This document shows, piece by piece, positions 44,285-55,330 of a stretch of DNA of 64,000 nucleotides (position 1 is its first letter; every line of letters starts with the position of its first letter). The translations under genes and the position numbers were made by a program. This DNA is from Asterella californica (Eukaryota; Streptophyta; Marchantiopsida; Marchantiales; Aytoniaceae), in contig JAYKYS010000008.1 of assembly GCA_036924285.1 (NCBI GenBank), positions 19,391,001-19,455,000 on the forward strand. The letters are read 5' to 3'. The notes below the pieces were generated by a model that searched no databases, was not told the DNA's origin, and worked only from the letters and a program-made list of their open reading frames with translations.

Positions 44285-45310
44285 CGATAAGCGATCGACT
44301 GTAAAACGCATGGAGCACGAGTTAATTTAAGTGCGATCGTCTGTGAAACGCACTCAGCATGATAACCACTAAGTGCAATCGGCTATAAAACGCATTGAGA
44401 ACCATAAAATCTAGTGCGATCCGTGCAAAGTAGTACTCAGTGCGACCGTGAACGTGAACTCTCGCATTCACTGCACCCCATGCATAGTCGCCTTCCGTGA
44501 AAACCTTTTGAGCAAAAGGTCTCAGTGCGTCTAACCTATAAATCACACTCAGTGCGTCCGGTTCCACGTCACACTCAGCAAGCCCCATGAGAACTCTGTG
44601 AAAAAATGCTCTCAGTGCATCCTGTATTCAAAATTGCACTCGGTGCGCTCCGTTCTAGATCGCACTCAGCAAAGTACATGAAAACTCCGTGAGCAAACCA
44701 CCTCAGTACACCCAGACTTTAAATTGCACTCAGTGCGTCCCGTTCTAAGTCGCACTCAACAAAGTACATGAAAACTCCATGAGCAAGCGCTCTCAGTGCG
44801 CCCAGACTTTAAATCACACTCAATACATCCCGTTCTACGTCGCACGCAGCAAGCCCCATGAAAACTCGCTCTCAATGCACCCCATTTTAAACTAATCGCA
44901 CATAGTGCGCCCCGTTTGACCATCGCACTTGAAATGCCCAGCTAAGTATCGCACTCAGTGCGACCCGAGAAATATCGTGCAAAAAAAATTAACAAAGAAA
45001 GAACTAATTGCGGCCCCTCGGAACAGATCGATCGACTACAAACTGCACTTCGAGCAGCGGAAAAGCAAGGAAAGCAAGACCATAACTTACCTCCTACCAC
45101 TTGGATGAGCTTTCCGATCTCTTTCACTCTGGCCGCTCTTACGCTTCCGCCTGGTCGTCAGCCCTTATCCGCTCTTCTCTCCCGATTCATCGCAATGAGC
45201 TCTTCCCTTTTCTGCTTCTCGCACTGAGCAATTCTCTATCGCACAGCCGAATTGCAGTTAGTGCGAACTCATCCTCGCCCGAACCTTTCTACGACTCGCA
45301 CTCAGCAATT
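44285..45310. repeat. TCGCACTCAGTGCG array upstream of copy A
   Basis: Many copies of GCACTCAGTGCG(T/A)CC-type sequence occur. In 44600-44880 they form about 100-bp units with AAGTACATGAAAACTCC and CCAGACTTTAAAT blocks. The core TCGCAC-nnn-GTGCGA is self-complementary. It ends where the copia remnant begins. Confidence 0.8.
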
Positions 45311-45655
45311 CTCTATCGAACGGACGATTCACTTCAGGATGTTTGGGTGTGAAAGCATACACCTTAGTGCGTAACAAGCTCAGGAGAAAGCTTGATCCTA
45401 AAAGTCAGAAACTGACTTTTGTTGGTTATTCTCATAATGTTTCAAAATACAGACTATTGGACCCTTCTACCAACACGATCAAGGAAAGCAGAGAAGTGAT
45501 GTTCCATGAAACTGTTCCCAATGCAGATTATGAAATACAGAAATACAACTTGTTAGCTGGTGAGCAAGATGAAGAAGAGTCTGATATTCCTTTGCTTGGA
45601 TCTGAAGATGCAGAGAGTGTCACACTTAATCATAGTATGGGATCTCAGAACTCCA

Positions 45656-45720
45656 TTTTGCAGGATTCGAGCAAGTATTTTGCAGGATTCGAGCAAGTAT
45701 TTTGCAGGATTCGAAAGTAT
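45656..45720 (+). repeat. 22-bp tandem repeat inside copia remnant
   Basis: TTTTGCAGGATTCGAGCAAGTA occurs at 45656-45677 and 45678-45699, with a diverging third copy. A 22-bp unit shifts frame and helps explain the local open-frame overlaps. Confidence 0.85.
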
Positions 45721-46103
45721 TCGAAAGTATATACCTGAAAGAGTCATCCTCAAATAGTAGAAGTCCTGCACAATCTGAAGTCTCAAAAAGAGATGGTGAG
45801 CATCTTTCACAAGAAAGCTCAAGTCATCTGGACACTAATCCTCCGCAAGGATCACATGGACGAGTTTTGAGGTCAGCAGCACAACGTATCGCACCAAAGC
45901 GTTACGGAGAGTGGGAGTACGGCATAAGACAAAACTCTCATGCATGGTTCAGCACTGCACTGGAGATTGCTACTAGCTTGCATACTGACCCTATTCATTT
46001 TGATGTTGCATCTGGAATTCCAGAGTTGAACACAGCTATGGACGAAGAATATGCAGCATTGCTAAAAAATGATACGTGGATTTGTGTCCATTACCACCAG
46101 GTC

Positions 46104-46900
46104 TGTCACACCACAAGTATCCCATTATTTGTGTGCGTGCTTATATAAATTTCATTAGGTATGACTATCTTATAGGTTACTCTAGTTCGAAGATCTAAAT
46201 CTAGAGTGATCAAAACTAGTCATAACTAGCTGAGATAGTTATAACTAAGTTAGGGAAACTATTAGAGGTTTCACTATGGCACTATGTGACAAGTGCGGAG
46301 CTCTAAATATGCTTCTCCAAAGTATGTAACTTTGTTGACCATCGCTGATTGGATGCATGATGGAAAGTCATGCACAAAGATCTAGAGATGCTCGTCAAAA
46401 GACGTATTAGTTTGTTGTCGTCTTCCGATTGGATAGTTTGGAAAGTTAACACTTTACAAAAGCTAAAGTAGGAGAATCTCTTACTTTAGTAAAGTAGAAC
46501 AAGTAATGTGTGGGCTATTCTTAAATTTTAGTAGCCTTTAGAAGTTTAACTATTTTGGATTGCGCACTTACCATGTGATAACGTAACTTAGTAAAAGTTA
46601 CCACGGTAAGAAATTGTAGAATATATAAGGAGGAGTTGAGAGAGTGGAAAGGAGTCTCATTTTCCTGTCTATAAGTAAAGTGAGCATTGGAGACCTTGGG
46701 AGTCCTCGAGTACTATGTGATGCAATGTGGAGGGCGGGGTTAGAACTTGTTTGCAGGAACGCTATTAGAGGGACCGATGTGACCATACGGGTCAGAGTGT
46801 TGAGTGAATTGAGCATGTGTACGATAGAATCTTTGTAATTAAGGTGCACTAGTAATCCTAGTCATCTGAGGTACCCCTGGGTGAGAGACAGGCCGGCTTA
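46104..46900 (+). repeat. Solo LTR inserted in copia RT, 5-bp TSD
   Basis: The 797-bp insertion begins TGTCACACC and ends GGCCGGCTTA. It is flanked by AGGTC at 46099-46103 and 46901-46905, and the copia RT frame resumes exactly when it is excluded. TATATAAGG lies near 46621. The 3' end (TACCCCTGGGTGAGAGACAGGCC) and the GTCATAACTAGCT block resemble the 919-bp Ty3 LTR at 841, so it is a related LTR family. Confidence 0.88.
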
Positions 46901-48279
46901 AGGTCATAAAGCCATCAAGTGCAAATGGCTTTACAAAACAATGCTGAAGCCTAACGGAGAGATGGATCGATTCAAGGTGAAGCTAGTAGCCAAGGGATTT
47001 TTCCCAGATCTCAGGAGTTGACTACGGTGAAACATTTTTGTCTGTTGTTAAATTCAACTCTGTCCGGACAATCTTGCTACAAAAGACATGGAGATAGTTC
47101 AGTTTGACATCAAGACTGCATTTTAAAATGGAAGTCTAGATGAAGAACTGTACATGGAGCAACCAAGAGGGTACGAGAAAAGGAATGAAGGTGACATATG
47201 CCGATTGAATAGAGCTCTGTATGGACTGAAGCAAGCAAGTCGAGCATGGAATAAGAGGTTTGATAACTTTCTCACCAAAAAGAAACTAATTCTTACGGCA
47301 GCAAATTCATGTGTCTACATGAAGAAGAGATTCCACAAATCATTGTTACAATCTTTGTGGATGATGCCTTAATTTGTAGTTGTGACAAAGTGGCTGTGGA
47401 AGAGATACTTACGTATTCAAAATGTAATTTTGAAATTACATTTTCTGAAGCAACCTTTTATGTTGGCTTCCAGATCCAGAGAGATAGATTAGAAAGAAAA
47501 CTTTATCTCAGTCAGTCCAGTTACATTCTCAAGATTGTTGAAAGATTTGATCAGGTGAACTCCCATCCATTGTCTACTCCTGCTGAACCTAATGTGAAGC
47601 TTAGTATAGACGGAGCAGAAGGAGATTACATTACAGGTCAAGTATCGTACCAAGAAGCAGTGGGGTCACTTATGTTCGCTATGATTGGGACTAGATCAGA
47701 CGTGTCTTATGCAGTCAGCATTGTGGTCAGCTTCAGCATGAATCATCAACCTCAGCATTAGGAAGCTGTAAAACGGATATTTAAGTACCTTAAGGGTATG
47801 GCAGATCTGACTTTGTGTTTTCAGAGATGCAAGAGTGGTCTGTCACATGTACTTGAAGGCTTTTGTGATGCAGATTACGGTGCAGACTTGGATTCAAGGA
47901 GATCCAGAAGCGGTTACATTTTCATGTTGAATGGAGGACCTGTAGCATGGGCCAATGTTCGACAGAGTTGTGTAGGTATTTCAACTACTGAGGCAGAACA
48001 TGTTTCTGCATGTAAGGAGGCTATCTGGTTACTAGACTTGCTCACAGGGATAAACTTTCCTCAGTTGCAAGCTACTCTACTCATGATTGATAATCAAGGT
48101 GACATTCGTTTGATAAAAAATCCAGAGTTCCACAAGCGCACAAAACACATTGATATATTCAATATCATTATGTGCGCTGTAAGTATGAAGCTGGTGAAAT
48201 TAATCCAGATTATGTCCACACAGATTCACAGTCTGCAGATATTTTCACGGAGGCTGATCAGCTCATAAATTTAGACTAA

Positions 48280-48829
48280 TAAGAACCTTGATAGGTATTG
48301 TCAGCCACAGGAAAATATATACTGATTGCACTTAGTGGAAATTAGACACTTTATCGGATATTTTGAACCTAATATAATAATAATAATAATAATAATAATG
48401 CACTAAAGTGCAAATGCGCAATGTCGTTTATTTCACTGTAAATGAGTTCAATGATTTAAGTGTCAAAATGTAAGTGCAAATATAAAAGTGCAAAAGTTAT
48501 AAGTTTAGAAAAAAAACTCTATGTGGAAAAGTTATAAGTGAAAAATAAAGCTCTAAGTTCAAAAAAGAAAGCACCAAGCGCAAAGTTTGTAAGTTAAAAG
48601 TTATGAGTGCAGAAGTTATAAGTGAAATAAATAATATACGTTCAAACCGTCATCAGTGCAAAAATGTAACGATAGTTATGAGTGTAGAGCTGGAAAGTGT
48701 AAATTTATAGGTTTAAAAACTATAAGTGCATATTAACAATACGTGGAATTATTAACTATAAACCATCGTGTCAATTAAAAAATATCACAATTATAACAAA
48801 CGTGAAACATTATAATACAGTTTCTGAAC
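48280..48829. repeat. (TAA)n microsatellite and AAGTGCAAA low-complexity tract
   Basis: A (TAA)n run lies at 48374-48399. From about 48400 to 48780 imperfect AAGTTATAAGTGCAAAA-like words recur at irregular spacing. No gene. Confidence 0.75.
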
Positions 48830-49212
48830 TTATTTAGACCGAAGAATCATAATACATTTCAACAGAACATTTTTCACAATCATAATACAAGGTTTATTTC
48901 GACCGAACACATAACAAATGATCATTCCTTCCTTATCACAGTCGTAAGGACTTCCTGTGATTTCGATCTTTTGAGTAGTAATTGCCCATGTTACCACCAG
49001 ATCTAACAATTCAGATGATGATTTTTGAGAGTTTTGCGTGAAAGGTAACTTTTGTCTCTTTCCTCTTCCTGCTTTATCATTCTGAGCTGTTATGATATTA
49101 TTTTGTGTTGCAATAAAATCTTTCAATGCAGGATAAACTATTGTGGTCTTCTTCATTTCCATAACTACCAGCTATGGTAAGCTTTGCTTGGAGTGACAAC
49201 TGCTTTCCTTCC
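48830..49212 (-). CDS. Uncharacterised possible exon
   Basis: The 110-codon frame (48830-49162) includes ATQNNIITAQNDKAGRGKRQK and SSSELLDLVVTWAITTQK. A candidate acceptor (TATGCAG) precedes it near 49213. No family recognised; coding status uncertain. Confidence 0.25.
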
Positions 49213-49378
49213 TGCATAGACATAACAATAATCACGTATATGGCACTGATCAGATGTACAAATATAGACAAAATGCGTTCAATGTGCATTGTACATACTC
49301 TCAGTTAGATAAGCAACACAACTAGTTCTGTCATACAGTTTACAGCTAGAACCCTATTGCATAATTTAAAACAGTTAC

Positions 49379-49818
49379 TCAGTATGCACTATAAAGACAG
49401 TGAGCTATATAAGCAAAAATAGCAATATGAAGGTCAATGTGGTTATACACACTCTGGACGTGTATTCCGGATCCGATAGAGTGGGCCGAATTACGTACCA
49501 GTTGTAACACCTCTTGAGTTTCAGAACATTTCTCCAACTTGATTGCTCGGATAGGTAATATCTTCTTTGCTGTTACATCTACATCACTTGTCTCGTACAA
49601 ATCAGATAAAGATCTTTTTGGATGCACCAACTTGATAAAGTCATCGGTGTCTGTTGACTCTGGAGAGAGATTTTGCTGAAAAATACTTCCAACAGACTGA
49701 GTGCTCGGAGTAACATTTGCTGTGGTTTCTTCATCTTCATGATCAGTACTCCAATGTACGGACTCCAGTTGCACTGTTTCTCCACTGTCCGTTTCTTTCT
49801 CTGTCCTGTAAGAGTCAG
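49379..49818 (-). CDS. Uncharacterised exon, acidic Ser/Thr-rich
   Basis: A minus-strand frame opens after a CTCTTACAG acceptor near 49820. It has an acidic Ser/Thr-rich part (STDHEDEETTANVTPSTQS), a basic motif VHPKRSLSDLYE and VTAKKILPIRAIKLEKC. The composition is more protein-like than the overlapping frame at 49579-49842. No family recognised. It may belong with the nearby exon at 48830-49212. Confidence 0.35.
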
Positions 49819-50555
49819 AGCTGAAAGCGTATCAGAGAACAATCAAGCAAAACAGATAACGATCAAGCCACTACTTCGGTACTTCCGCCCCAGTCGATAT
49901 CGTTCTGTGCTCTATAACTTAAACACAAAGAGCACAATGACAGGTAACTTGGGAAGCAGCTAACGAAACAGAGAAAATGAACGTTACTGTCATGTCAGAA
50001 CTGGAATTTGGCAGTTGGATCTCTGCCAGTACACGTCTGGAATTGGTTGCAGATCTAGACGAAGACGATTAAAATATCACATGAGAAATGTAGTCAGACA
50101 GTGAGTTGCCGTAACATCAGATCACTAGTACTGTAACAGCTGGGTTTCTTCTGCGGGAGACGCATCCGAATTTCGGCCAGCCTTCCCCTAGGCCTTCTGC
50201 ATTCCTTCTACTGAGACTTTACGAAGAAACTTGATAAAGCTCTGAGCCGAAAGCCTGTGTCGAATCTGTCTGGTGCTACGTCATCAGGCCTAGGCCTCGC
50301 ATCACCTACAAGTAGAAAGGCTAAACCACCCAGGACTGAAACTTCTCCACACCGTCCGCTCGAAGTTTGTGAGAATCTGTCAAATTCACACTGTGCAGCT
50401 GCAGTCATGCACAAGAACTCATCGAACGGTTCATCTGTCGGGCATCCTGGAAAGGTAACCAAACAGTAAAAGAGTGCCCCGCTTCGCAAACCGTTAACAC
50501 GCCGCGATCGCCAGAGGGTGGCTAGAAACCTGGAAACCTTAGGCAGCAATTTAAG

Positions 50556-50842
50556 AAGCTGCTGCCAGATTAACAGAATACCTTGGTGAACTTGAACTTG
50601 CAGAACCAGTTGAAGTTCTAGCTAGCATACTTGCAGCCAGATCTAGAATGCTTCAAGAGGGATTGGAACCGGACATCTGCAATGGAATTTCTGGGATACC
50701 TCCAGCCAAAGGGCTCCTAGCGAGGGTTAAAACCAGACACCTGCAGAAGCTCCGTCGCAAGAGCCATAAGCCGCACACAGCTGCAGCTGGGGGCGACGAA
50801 CTACAATTGCCAGAAGCCGTTCTTAGCAGAGGCTCCTGCTAG
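50556..50842 (+). CDS. Uncharacterised terminal exon
   Basis: After a TTTAAG acceptor the frame reads ARLTEYLGELELAEPVEVL, then a basic stretch (ARVKTRHLQKLRRKSHKPH) and an Ala/Gly/Leu tail, ending at TAG after RGSC. An upstream open frame (50257-50454) ends at a possible donor AAG|GTAACC, but the phases do not join cleanly. Function unknown. Confidence 0.35.
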
Positions 50843-51720
50843 CGCTATACGAAACAGATTAACTCGCCCCGTACTGAAATTCTCAGGAAGGACGAGAGAC
50901 TGCAACGAACTGATAAGACGATGATATTAATAAATATACGACTTACTGATGACTGACCTGTACCATTCTACTATGTTTTCTAATCAAGAAGGATCTGACA
51001 TCTTAATCTCACATGATTTGATGTTCTACCTTTCACTGTCTCAGAATCACCGTGCACTGCCGTTTAAAGCACTAATCAGAGTATAGAGGCTGATGATCAA
51101 TGTGCTGATCGTTGTCTTCAGTGCCGATCGTAACCTGTATAGTACTTTGAGCATGAACAAATCTAATTACTGCTATGTACCGAAGCTGTCCTCTTTTGCT
51201 TTATCCGTCAACTAGACAAGTAAACGATGGGATTCAGAGACGAGAGTAGACTAATAGCTGAGACTTAAAGTCACAAGTAAAAGAAACTTCACTTAAAACA
51301 TAAACATCCGTATGAGTTGAAAAACTTACTGATTTGGTTTCGTAGGAGGAGAATCAGATGTACACCTTGGTAACTTCGAACGTTGTGCCACAAGTTGCTC
51401 AGTCATCATTTGTTGAGACAGTTCTGCAGTCAGAAATAGACTTGCTCTGACTGCAGTCGATTAGATCAAAAGGAAGCATCTTTTTATTCTTTTGGTCTAT
51501 GTTTTTTGTGATTCAAAAACCAACCATGGAAAATATTTATCGCTTCTCATCGTAAAACCAGTGAGTTTCCGTTGAGATTACATACAAGATTTTCCAAGAT
51601 ATTAGAATCGACAACTTTCTGTAAATACTGTAAAGTTTTTGTTTTGACTTTGGTATCAACTCTGTAGTTTGCTGTCAGAGCAGTAACAACTCGTATGTCA
51701 TCAGTACTACTAAATAGTTT
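50843..51720. other. Intergenic or intronic, nothing identified
   Basis: Unique-looking sequence with no supported ORF, RNA gene or repeat. Confidence 0.45.
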
Positions 51721-51981
51721 TCATAACTTGTGACAGTTTCTGTTATAAGCTGCATGTGGGCAGGGATAGAACAACTTCAAATATGATTTTCCGTAAACAT
51801 GCATCTCAGAAGGATTCTCACACGGTAAAAATACTCTCTCGTAATTAGCTCCAGGATCTGTTAAAACATCATGACTACTTCCTTGCTTTTTCTTCTCGAC
51901 TCTCAGAGAATGGAACGCTGCAGTGATGTCACAATTTCTCAAATGAATGCAACGTCCCTCGTGTAAGCTTAATTGCAACAC
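51721..51981 (-). CDS. Uncharacterised possible terminal exon
   Basis: The minus-strand frame contains HLRNCDITAAFHSLRVEKKK, VLTDPGANYERVFLPCENP and SYLKLFYPCPHAAYN, ending at TAA. It looks protein-like, but no family or upstream exon was identified. Confidence 0.3.
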   Translation of the reverse strand: MLQLSLHEGRCIHLRNCDITAAFHSLRVEKKKQGSSHDVLTDPGANYERVFLPCENPSEMHVYGKSYLKLFYPCPHAAYNRNCHKL

Positions 51982-52079
51982 GCGCGAATCCGGGTAGGTA
52001 AGAGAGAAATCCGGGCAGGAGATGTGAAAATCGGGTGGGAAGTCTTTAATATTGTGCGGGAGATGATCTTGTCATCTTC

Positions 52080-52150
52080 TCGTGGCAGCGTGGTGGTGAG
52101 AGTTCGAGAATAGGACGGTGAGGTCTTGGGTTCAAATCCTGTTGTGTTCA
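52080..52150 (+). repeat. Pol III promoter-like (tRNA-derived SINE head?)
   Basis: An A-box-like TGGCAGCGTGG (about 52083) and a B-box-like GGTTCAAATCC (about 52129) are spaced about 45 nt apart, as in tRNA genes. The T-stem pairs only weakly and no good acceptor stem is visible, so a SINE-like relic fits better than a tRNA gene. A GC-rich palindrome (GCGGCCGCAGGCCGC) follows at 52161. Confidence 0.4.
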
Positions 52151-52399
52151 TTTTGACGCTGCGGCCGCAGGCCGCGGGTCGCGTCGGACGTTTTGCGTGA
52201 AGGATGTCCAGGAAAACGCGAGGTTCCTGGCTGTGGAGATGTTGTGTGCTGAAACAGAGACAAGACAGAAAAAAACAATCACGAAAACGAATGCTGCGAT
52301 ATATACCAACTCTGAATGTATGTACACTGCCAGTTCTTTCTCCTAAGAGCACAGAACTGAGAAACAGACCTGAGCGGTCTCTAACTTGCTTCAAAAGCC

Positions 52400-53580
52400 C
52401 TTAAAAACACCCCTTGAATCACAACCCCGACCCAAAACCACCGAAGCGTAGCTCAAAGTAAGAGAAACTTCTCTTTGCTAACAAACAGAGCCACAGCAGT
52501 ATCACAAGATCCAAACCCAAGTCCAAACCACATCCATGTATAAGCTCTTAGCTAAAGCTAGCTACCACAAGCTGTATACAACCAACCAGAATTCTAACGA
52601 ACTCAAAAGAGCAAAACCCGTAGCGAAGAAACCGAAAAAGACCTATCTGTGGACTTCCTCTTTTCGCTGAACGGACTTCAGATGTCGATAGGGTCTCCTC
52701 CGCTGACTCCGTTAACCCAAGAAACCTTCAGATCCGACTCCCAACAGCCGAGATATCGTCGATTTTCGGTCGCAGGTGATCGAACCTTCAAAAATTCCTC
52801 CCTGCGGCTTAAAACCGCACACACCGCACAAACGGATCGTCTAAACTGATATCCGTCTTCCCTGGCAGATAGATCTAGCTACCCTGAACCCAACGAGACT
52901 CCAAACAAGTCGTTTGGAGTTCCCCTTGCAAAACCACGCAAGAAATTTGATCGCAGGTTGCAAAAAACTGACGTAAACCGGCTCCCTGCGGCTCAAACTT
53001 GCTCACCACACCCAAACCAACAATCCAATCCACGTATAGTCTTCTCCTATGAGTAGATAAATACTCCCTGATCGCGTAGGCACCAAGAACGAAGAGCTTG
53101 GCTCACCTATCGCGAAGAACAGCCCAACCTCAGGTCGCAGGTGAACAAAAATTTGATGTAAGGACTTCCCTGCGAGCCAATTTCACTCATAACTTCCAAA
53201 CCGTCTGATGAAAACTGGTATCGTCTTCAATTTCCTGTAGAACTCGGTGTTCTGATCCCGTTGGATCCAAAGACAGCAAGTTTGGACTCCGGAACGGCTC
53301 GAACGGTCCAACTCTCCTTCACAGGTAACTGAAAATTTCCAATCTGCTTCCTGTGTCTCAATTTCCATCAGTACACACTCCCCGATCCGTCTCTTCCCAA
53401 ACCGTTTGAACCAGTGCGTAGCCTGCACAGATCTGAACCCAACGACGCCTTGCGCGCTTGCATTGGACTCCTAAATCTCTCGAACCGTTCGTTGACAGAT
53501 CGTAGGCGCAAGCTAGCCCCTTAAGCACCCCCTTGCAACAGTCTCTGTACGTACGAAGTTCAACCCTCAATACCTGAATA
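52400..53580. repeat. Degenerate long-period repeats
   Basis: Blocks such as TCGCAGGT(G/T)..AAA and CTTCCCTG(C/G)G recur near 52770-52800, 52953-52990, 53133-53170 and 53325-53350 with intervening AACCCAACG(A)G-like words. This suggests three to four diverged units of about 180-190 bp. Short open frames here are repeat-borne. Confidence 0.5.
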
Positions 53581-53653
53581 ATAAGAAGCAGGCCCCTTGC
53601 GTCTTTGATATAACGCCTGAAGCCCTGAATACCCAGTCAGCAAGTAACTAGGG

Positions 53654-54124
53654 GCCTAGCTTGATTTTACCTTCTTTCGAATCGCATAACTTCTTCCCTG
53701 GATGTCCAAACGAAGTAAACAAGATGCCCATGGAAAGCTGACAACGAGCTCTACCCATCTATGTGATGAAAGTGAAGATCGGAAGTTGCGCCAAAAGCCC
53801 ATAAGCTAGGGCCTAGCTTGTTTTCTCCATCTTTCGAGTCTTGTAACTTTTCCACTAGGCGTCCAAACGAAGTAGATGAAGTGCCTATGGAAAGCTGACA
53901 AGGAGCTCTATCCACTGGTGCGATAAAAACGAAGATCCGAAGTGGTACCAAAAACCCGTAAACTGGGGCCTAGCTTATTTTCTCCATCTTTCGAGTCCTG
54001 TAACTTCTCCACTAGGCGTCCAAACGAAGTAGACAAAGTGTCTATGGAAAGCTGACAAGGAACTCTACCCATCTATGCGATGAAAATGGAGATCTGAGAT
54101 TGTGCCAAAAACCCGTAAGCTAGG
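53654..54124. repeat. 157-bp tandem repeat, three units
   Basis: The anchor word GCCTAGCTT starts at 53654, 53811, 53968 and 54125, exactly 157 bp apart each time. Each unit contains GTCCAAACGAAGTA, ATGGAAAGCTGACAA and a GAGCTCTA-like word. Units differ by scattered substitutions. Confidence 0.92.
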
Positions 54125-54368
54125 GCCTAGCTTGTCTTACCCATAAGTGTCTTTGGAGCGACAAAAGTCAAAATTTGATTTTCATGTAGGAGCCGGTCCA
54201 CGACACGACAGCGGTCTTAGGGTTCTTGAAGCACTACGGTGCGGTCTCCGGCCGCAGACTTAGGATCAATGCCTTAGAAAAAAAATGTCTTCTTCCGAGG
54301 TTTAGAAAATAACGGGCAGCTACCCGTTGCACGCCTTAGAAGCTCTTCGTCGTACGCCTAGCACTTAA

Positions 54369-54870
54369 TTAAGTGCGCATTAGTTTGAGAAACTGTGACA
54401 TCACTGTAGGATTTAGAGAATGCTTTTTCTGAACAACTTCTGCAGATGTTTCTAAAGATCTTGATAACACAAGGTGTACTAGTGAAGGAGGTATAGAATC
54501 TGCTGCAGCTATACTCACAATGTCACAATCACCAGCATCATGGACCACCTTGCTCCGATTGCGATCAGTAGTAGCGTCATGATCATCAACAACGTGTATC
54601 GTCTGATCTTGAGCGCGATCAGTGGAAGCGTGTGCCACCTTGCTTCGATAGATCTCCAACCAGCATTGTAATTTCTTGACATGACCAAGACTGAACTGCA
54701 ATTCCTCTCGGGAATCAGTAATAGTTAAGTTCAGAAATTCCATCCCATCGATGTCTTCAATCATCATCTTCTCCACAGTTTCCAGTGAAACATCCAAGTA
54801 TGCTTGGACTTCCGATGCTAGCCGTGCAGCAGACCATGTTACTAATACTCTTTTGTAGAGAATGTAAAAG
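54369..54870 (-). pseudogene. SAM-domain protein remnant
   Basis: The minus-strand frame reads WSAARLASEVQAYLDVSLE, then IEDIDGMEFLNLTITDSRE and LQFSLGHVKKLQCWLE. This matches the sterile-alpha-motif pattern W..V..(Y)L, IDG..(L)L.LT..D, LG..LGH..KL...(I/L). The C-terminal part is polar with two similar DRA/DRN..K(V)AHA/VHD segments and ends at TAA near 54369. Upstream, a different frame (TTDEMLSYMRIESSFTFSTKEY) runs into TAG TAA just before the SAM start, so a frameshift separates the N-terminal exon. SAM domains mediate protein-protein or RNA contacts; the specific role is unknown. Confidence 0.55.
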
Positions 54871-55052
54871 AACTTTCGATTCTCATATAACTAAGCATCT
54901 CGTCGGTCGTTTCTGCAGATGAAAATCTAAAACTAAGGACAAGATAGTGCAATGACGACAATGAGAATGTACACTAGCATGGAATGTAGAGCCGCAGAGA
55001 TCATCAGAGCCAGGTAATGAACGTGTCTAGAGGTACAAAATTTCAGTGAGAT

Positions 55053-55330
55053 CTAGAACCGACAACTACAGTACCTCTGTTTAGGACAAGTACTAGCAGT
55101 AAGAAAAGACAGAGCTGCCAAGCCGACAACTACTGCATCGATATCTAAAGAAGTCCTGCCAGAGAATGTGCTATGCCGGAGAGCTTGTAGAGATGACATA
55201 AAAACAGAACCTGCAGCAGAACGTAAGTCTTGTACTATGCATCGAATAGTACTATAACTCATCCCGCTCTCATTACGTTTAAGAATCTCGCCTATATCTC
55301 TCGAACTAATCCCACCTTGATTTCCAGCGT
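55053..55330 (-). CDS. Uncharacterised possible exon upstream of SAM remnant
   Basis: The minus-strand frame contains GISSRDIGEILKRNESGMS, TIRCIVQDLRSAAGSVFMSS and DAVVVGLAALSFLTAS. It ends near a possible donor (AGAG|GTACTG). It could be the 5' exon of the SAM-domain locus. No family recognised. Confidence 0.3.

Larger units (their letters stand above)
45335..48279 (+). pseudogene. Decayed 5'-truncated Ty1/copia pol, split by a solo LTR
   Basis: It starts in the integrase C-terminus (MFGC..KAYTLVRNKLRRKLDPK with a 1-nt insertion), through TFVGYSHNVSKYRLLD. RT begins at NDTWICV and is interrupted at 46099 by a solo LTR. It resumes at 46906 (KAIKCKWLYKT, DRFKVKLVAKGF), continues with FDIKTAF*NGSLDEELYM, LYGLKQASRAW and catalytic FVDDALICS (47350). 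RNase H follows (FCDADYGADLDSRRSRSGY, STTEAEHVSACKEAIWLL). Stops include TAA in TAF*NG and TAG at 47759-47761 (a Trp position), with frameshifts near 47030 and 48150. Gag, protease and most of integrase are absent. Confidence 0.9.

Noticed and set aside
52080..52150. Functional tRNA gene
   Set aside because: B box is acceptable, but the T-stem is weak and no acceptor stem or anticodon arm is convincing.
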